A stretch of DNA of 64,000 nucleotides. Source: an uncultured Lachnospiraceae bacterium. Lineage in GTDB: Bacteria; Bacillota; Clostridia; Lachnospirales; Lachnospiraceae. Made by a program: the position numbers and the translations under genes. Below, one piece after another: positions 61,893 to 64,000 of this stretch. How positions within the stretch are numbered: the stretch's first letter is position 1; each line of letters starts with the position of its first letter. The notes below the pieces were generated by a model, which was not told where the DNA came from, searched no databases, and saw nothing but the letters and a program-made list of their open reading frames with translations. The stretch lies in NCBI GenBank assembly GCA_947363565.1, contig CANAPP010000003.1, positions 46,923-110,922 of the forward strand, written 5' to 3'.

Positions 61893-62205
61893 GTGATGAA
61901 AAAATGCTTAAAAGGCCAGGTAAAAGTCCGCAGAATCAGTTACATATTATAAATGTGAAGCAGTCTTAAGCCAGCGGCAGGAGAAAGGTTCTGCCGCTTT
62001 TGCCGCTGGAATAACAGCGAAGGAGGGTAGTAAGAACAGACTGCAGCTAAACTTGTAAATCGGATATAATTAAAGAAAGGAAGCAGTAGGCGGATACATT
62101 TTTGGGTTTAGTGAAAAGGGCAGAAAGATTTACAGAACGAAAAAATATTATGGTAAAGCAGGATTAATACCCCTGCTTTTTTTGTGAAAGGGGAGTGAAA
62201 AGCGG
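61893..62205 (+). other. Non-coding, hairpin-rich tract of the mobile region
   Basis: I see no gene here. It contains an inverted repeat CCAGCGGCA ... TGCCGCTGG with an inner GGCAG/CTGCC (about 61964-62003), and a terminator AGCAGG/CCTGCT with seven Ts (62157-62183). The spacing of hairpins suggests small transcripts or leaders typical of conjugative-element backbones. Confidence 0.4.
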
Positions 62206-62274
62206 ATGATAGAGATACTACTGGCGGTAAAGAAAGCAGGACAGACGATCCTGGATATTGTGTTCAGGATATAG
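62206..62274 (+). CDS. Possible 22-residue amphipathic peptide
   Basis: ATG 62206 follows AAGGGGAG and encodes MIEILLAVKKAGQTILDIVF plus RI. The peptide is amphipathic with three lysines or arginines. It sits just after a terminator and could be a small element protein or chance. No family recognised. Confidence 0.3.
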   Translation: MIEILLAVKKAGQTILDIVFRI

Positions 62275-62285
62275 GAAAGGGGATG

Positions 62286-62375
62286 ATGGCCATAGACGGG
62301 ACTAAGATAGCATTACTTCTGCTCGGGTGCGCAGTTGAGGTGTGCAAAATCCTTTCGGATGAAATGGATGGATAG
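62286..62375 (+). CDS. Possible 29-residue hydrophobic peptide
   Basis: ATG 62286 follows GGAAAGGGG and encodes MAIDGTKIALLLLGCAVEVC and nine further residues. It is hydrophobic in the middle, perhaps membrane-inserting. It directly follows the 22-residue ORF, so the pair may be one small transcript ending at the terminator near 62460. Confidence 0.3.
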   Translation: MAIDGTKIALLLLGCAVEVCKILSDEMDG

Positions 62376-62443
62376 GATGGATAATCCGGCGTAAGCATTC
62401 AGATGCTGCGCAGATCAACTTAATATCAGAAACAGGATAAGGG

Positions 62444-62476
62444 CGTATGGAGCAGTGATGTTCCATACGTCTTTTT
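62444..62476 (+). terminator. Rho-independent terminator before the DUF932 gene
   Basis: CGTATGGA (62444-62451) pairs with TCCATACG (62462-62469), followed by TCTTTTT. Confidence 0.88.
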
Positions 62477-62585
62477 CAGCGCCTCGAAGAGGAAGACAAT
62501 GTATCACATAATCATCCATGTTTCAGAGCATGGAACACAGAATAAATCAAAGAAAATATCAAAATAAAATTAGGAGGGACAATAA

Positions 62586-63518
62586 ATGGCAGCAAATGTT
62601 GAAAGTATGTTTTACGTAAGGGAAACCCCATGGCATGGACTTGGAACAAGGGTAAATGAAGCGCCCGCATCAAAGGAGGCTTTAACAGCGGCGGGACTTG
62701 ACTGGAGCGTTCTCCAAGAACCTATTTACACAGAGACAGAGGAACTGATAAGCGGCTACAAAGCGAATGTGCGGGACTGCGACCGGCAGGTGCTCGGCGT
62801 GGTGACCGACCGCTACAAGGTCATCCAGAACACGGAGGCATTCGCCTTTACCGATTCCCTGTTAGGGGAAGGCGTGCGCTACGAGACGGCGGGAAGCCTG
62901 ATGGGTGGAAGAAAGGTCTGGCTCCTGGCCCATATGCCCCACGAATATATCATTTCCGGGGAGCGGATAAGCCCCTACCTTTTATTCTCCAATGCCCACG
63001 ACGGCTCCGGGGCCGTAAGGATCGCGCTGACACCGGTAAGGGTCGTCTGCAACAATACCCTGAACCTGGCGCTGTCCACGGCAAAGCGTTCCTGGTCCAT
63101 GATGCATACCGGGGATATCAAAGGAAAGATCAAAGAAGCAGAGGATACTCTTTTCCGGGCGGAAAGCTATATGGACGAGCTGGGGAAGGAATTTGAAAAT
63201 CTAAGGACAGAGAAGCTGACGGATAAGAAAGTGATGGAATATATCGAGATCCTGCTCCCCATAGAGGACGGCTCCACACCCCAGCAGGTACGGAACATGA
63301 AGCGTCTCCGGGAGGATATGAAGATCCGTTATTTTGACGCGCCGGATCTGCAGCATGTCGGAAAGAACGCTTACCGTTTTGTCAATGCCGTATCTGACTT
63401 TGCCACCCATGCGCAGCCCTTGAGGAAAACGGCGAATTATAGGGAGAACCTGTTTTCAAGGACGGTGGAAGGGAACCCGCTGATTGACAGGGCTTACCAG
63501 ATGGTAAATGCTGCGTAA
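62586..63518 (+). CDS. DUF932-family element protein
   Basis: The 310-residue protein has the DUF932/TIGR03299 pattern: FYVRETPWHGLGTRVNEAP, VLGVVTDRYKVIQNTEAFAF, GRKVWLLAHMP, LLFSNAHDGSGAVRIALTPVRVVCNNTLNLAL. It occurs widely in plasmids, phages and conjugative elements; its role is not established, though it is often linked to DNA metabolism. A GGAGGGAC ribosome site precedes the ATG. It supports calling this region a mobile-element backbone. Confidence 0.9.
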   Translation: MAANVESMFYVRETPWHGLGTRVNEAPASKEALTAAGLDWSVLQEPIYTETEELISGYKANVRDCDRQVLGVVTDRYKVIQNTEAFAFTDSLLGEGVRYETAGSLMGGRKVWLLAHMPHEYIISGERISPYLLFSNAHDGSGAVRIALTPVRVVCNNTLNLALSTAKRSWSMMHTGDIKGKIKEAEDTLFRAESYMDELGKEFENLRTEKLTDKKVMEYIEILLPIEDGSTPQQVRNMKRLREDMKIRYFDAPDLQHVGKNAYRFVNAVSDFATHAQPLRKTANYRENLFSRTVEGNPLIDRAYQMVNAA

Positions 63519-63681
63519 AATAAATGAATCGCAGGAAAACATTAGGCATTAGGGCATGGATAAGGAAGAATCGGAGTGGAAATGGAGAAAGAAAAGGATA
63601 TTTTTATTTATAGGAAGAAACAGCCTGTGGAAGCTTCCAGAGACGCCGGATCAAAAGCAGACAGAGGAAGGGGATGAAGAC

Positions 63682-63993
63682 ATGCGTCCATACCGGAAAC
63701 AGTTAGAAAAAATCTTCTGCCGGAAGCTCGGCAGGGAATTAGATCAGTTTAAACAGCAGATGATAGAGAAAGACAAGGAAGAGATATACTGCTCGGCTTA
63801 CCAGATCGACAGCGTGATCTGTATCTATGAGGCGCTGATAGAACTAAGCGGCAGGATAGCGGAGGAAACCTTAGAGGCCGTGACAGCATTTCCTGGGCTT
63901 CTTGGGTTCCTCTACGACAGGTGGATGAACTACGAGGATTCCCATATTCCTTATGAACCGTTGTACAGAAGGTGCTGTACGCCTTGTATTTGA
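63682..63993 (+). CDS. Hypothetical mobile-element protein
   Basis: From ATG 63682 (GGAAGGGG 8 nt upstream) the product has about 103 residues: MRPYRKQLEKIFCRKLGREL, IEKDKEEIYCSAYQIDSVICIYEALIELS, LLGFLYDRWMNYEDSHI. An earlier ATG (63556) adds 42 poorly protein-like residues. It is helical and charged, and resembles small proteins found next to DUF932 genes in clostridial elements (perhaps the DUF3848 group; not certain). The C-terminus (RRCCTPCI) looks unusual and may result from a frameshift. Confidence 0.5.
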   Translation: MRPYRKQLEKIFCRKLGRELDQFKQQMIEKDKEEIYCSAYQIDSVICIYEALIELSGRIAEETLEAVTAFPGLLGFLYDRWMNYEDSHIPYEPLYRRCCTPCI

Positions 63994-64000
63994 CCGCCTG

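Overview
The window reads as a chromosomal segment of a spore-forming, anaerobic, moderately GC-rich Clostridia bacterium, most likely a gut Lachnospiraceae member of the Dorea / Clostridium scindens / Faecalicatena kind. Reasons: the yaaO-holB-ricT-yabB-rsmI block and the hup-rqcP-yabP-yabQ-divIC-spoIIE-tilS-hpt-ftsH block keep their Bacillota gene order; there are sporulation genes (yabP, yabQ, spoIIE, a cotS-family gene); proS carries a T-box leader; and several long proteins have no family I can name. Species is inference.

Layout. (1) 1-4983: a sulfur operon with the end of a CysN-CysC fusion (sulfate activation to PAPS), a PAPS-type sulfotransferase and an SsuABC-like importer. (2) 5090-13865: a TSCPD protein, mtnN, an unknown membrane protein, pgi, then the conserved decarboxylase-holB-ricT-yabB-rsmI block. 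(3) 14059-16383: a MsmX/UgpC-type sugar-ABC ATPase and a CdaR-like regulator. (4) 16518-23852: a catabolic island of an M20 amidohydrolase broken by an in-frame stop, a YfcC transporter, a DUF1177 protein, a divergent PucR regulator, then an aconitase-superfamily hydratase. (5) 24067-26649: an ECF sigma factor with a membrane-anchored beta-propeller partner. (6) 26745-30671: a strong promoter with a structured, mostly non-coding leader, then an 1100-residue TPR / acidic / degenerate CbbX-like AAA+ protein. (7) 30782-38753: glgB, T-box-proS, cca, a cotS-family gene and a phosphohexomutase. (8) 38958-45933: the hup-to-ftsH sporulation and division block. (9) 45966-53259: a GH13 glycosidase, map, a methyltransferase that looks leaderless, a large extracytoplasmic protein, and queT behind a pseudoknotted leader RNA.

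(10) From about 53.5 kb to the right edge lies a decayed mobile element (integrative conjugative element or plasmid-derived): an excisionase-like protein, a lone relaxase-like domain, a 5'-truncated parA, parB, a small ORF, a frameshifted radC, a metallo-beta-lactamase scrap and an IS3 scrap. A sugar-catabolic module follows (LacI regulator, truncated dehydrogenase fused by a deletion to a truncated TIM-barrel isomerase, intact Gfo/Idh/MocA oxidoreductase and TIM-barrel isomerase), then a hairpin-rich tract with two tiny ORFs, a DUF932 protein and a hypothetical. A 19-bp palindrome occurs three times here, twice in or beside parB, and is a candidate partition site.

Most interesting: the EccA-like but catalytically degenerate AAA+ protein and its structured leader; the triplicate palindrome at parB; the queT leader pseudoknot; and the visible gene-decay events (M20 stop codon, parA and radC truncations, dehydrogenase/isomerase deletion scar). 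No similarity search was run; family names rest on motifs read from the translated sequence.
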